NCBI GenBank assembly: GCA_025349905.2
Contig: MU624877.1
Coordinates: forward strand, 1-19,346
Source: Blastocladiella britannica
Taxonomy: Eukaryota > Blastocladiomycota > Blastocladiomycetes > Blastocladiales > Blastocladiaceae
Length of the DNA: 19,346 nt
Reading direction: 5' to 3'
Positions 19,148 through 19,346 of this stretch are shown here, piece after piece. Positions within the stretch are counted from its first letter, which is position 1. Each line of letters starts with the position of its first letter. Below the pieces are notes generated by a model. The model was not told the DNA's origin. It ran no database searches and worked only from the letters and a program-made list of their open reading frames with translations. The position numbers were made by a program, and so were the translations under genes.

Positions 19148-19346
19148 TCAGTGCGCCTTGGACTGCTCCTTGCGCTGTCGGGTATCGGCGACGGCCTTGA
19201 CGCGCCGAGCCAGGAACTTGAGCGCACCCAAGTACATGGGCGTCGGCTCATGATCGATGCGGACGGCGTTGCGGCGGTCGGTCGGGCCCTCAGTTCTGAC
19301 ATAGAGATCGAACCAGTTGTCAGTGCTGTGATCCAACAAAAGAAAA
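19148..19346 (-). CDS. 3' exon of an unidentified gene, partial
   Basis: A minus-strand frame enters from outside the window and ends at TGA 19150-19148. Its last 58 residues or so include TDNWFDLYVRTEGPTDRRN, IDHEPTPMYLGALKFLARRV and a Lys/Arg/Gln-rich tail ending in KAH. A likely splice acceptor (GGATCACAG) lies at 19326-19327, so the exon may be 19325-19148 with intron sequence beyond. The small basic C terminus with aromatic residues looks like a compact soluble or ribosome-associated protein, but I do not recognise the family and assign no function. Confidence 0.55.
   Translation of the reverse strand, partial: FLLLDHSTDNWFDLYVRTEGPTDRRNAVRIDHEPTPMYLGALKFLARRVKAVADTRQRKEQSKAH

Noticed and set aside
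18520..19302. 260-codon minus-strand frame near the right end
   Set aside because: It crosses the dipeptidase last exon, its 3' UTR and the partial gene in a frame different from that gene's TGA-terminated frame; it is a by-product of GC-rich sequence.
1..19346. tRNA, rRNA, CRISPR array or bacterial-type operon
   Set aside because: No cloverleaf, rRNA motif or spaced direct-repeat array was seen, and the genes contain spliceosomal introns.

Overview
The window is eukaryotic nuclear DNA. Coding is GC-rich, the flanks are AT-rich, and the genes carry short spliceosomal introns (about 42-73 nt, GT..AG) that can be placed by frame and protein-family continuity. The mix of proteins (a DPP IV-type membrane peptidase, the large clamp-loader subunit, cytosolic lysyl-tRNA synthetase, a CNDP2/Dug1-type dipeptidase) fits a fungus. 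A CCDC87-like protein, which I associate with flagella and sperm in animals, and a probable Fanzor relic would fit a zoosporic fungus (chytrid or Blastocladiomycota). That lineage assignment is inference.

Layout from left to right: an AT-rich 3' flank (1-515); a dipeptidyl aminopeptidase gene on the minus strand (516-4212), whose first exon is easily mistaken for a separate 281-codon gene; a broken ORF on the minus strand with a RuvC-I-like motif typical of Fanzor/TnpB nucleases (about 4430-5240); an AT-rich, palindrome-rich stretch (5241-5525); a decayed F-box plus ARM-like gene on the plus strand (5526-7275) with several frameshifts and stops; a small zinc-ribbon membrane protein gene on the minus strand (7355 to about 7750, 5' end unresolved); a four-exon CCDC87-like gene on the plus strand (7888-11587); RFC1 on the minus strand (11609-14899), converging on the previous gene with only 21 bp between stop codons; lysyl-tRNA synthetase on the minus strand (15053-16963); a divergent promoter region; the dipeptidase on the plus strand (17439-19008, possible upstream start 17286); and the 3' exon of an unidentified minus-strand gene that runs off the end.

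The intact genes are unrelated housekeeping or cell-biology genes, not a pathway cluster. The unusual section is about 4.2-7.3 kb, where a transposon-type nuclease relic, a cluster of short palindromes and a heavily broken gene lie side by side. Ten of the thirteen inferred introns have C at donor position +4 (mostly GTRCGY), which may be a trait of this genome. All splice sites and family assignments are read by eye, without any database search.
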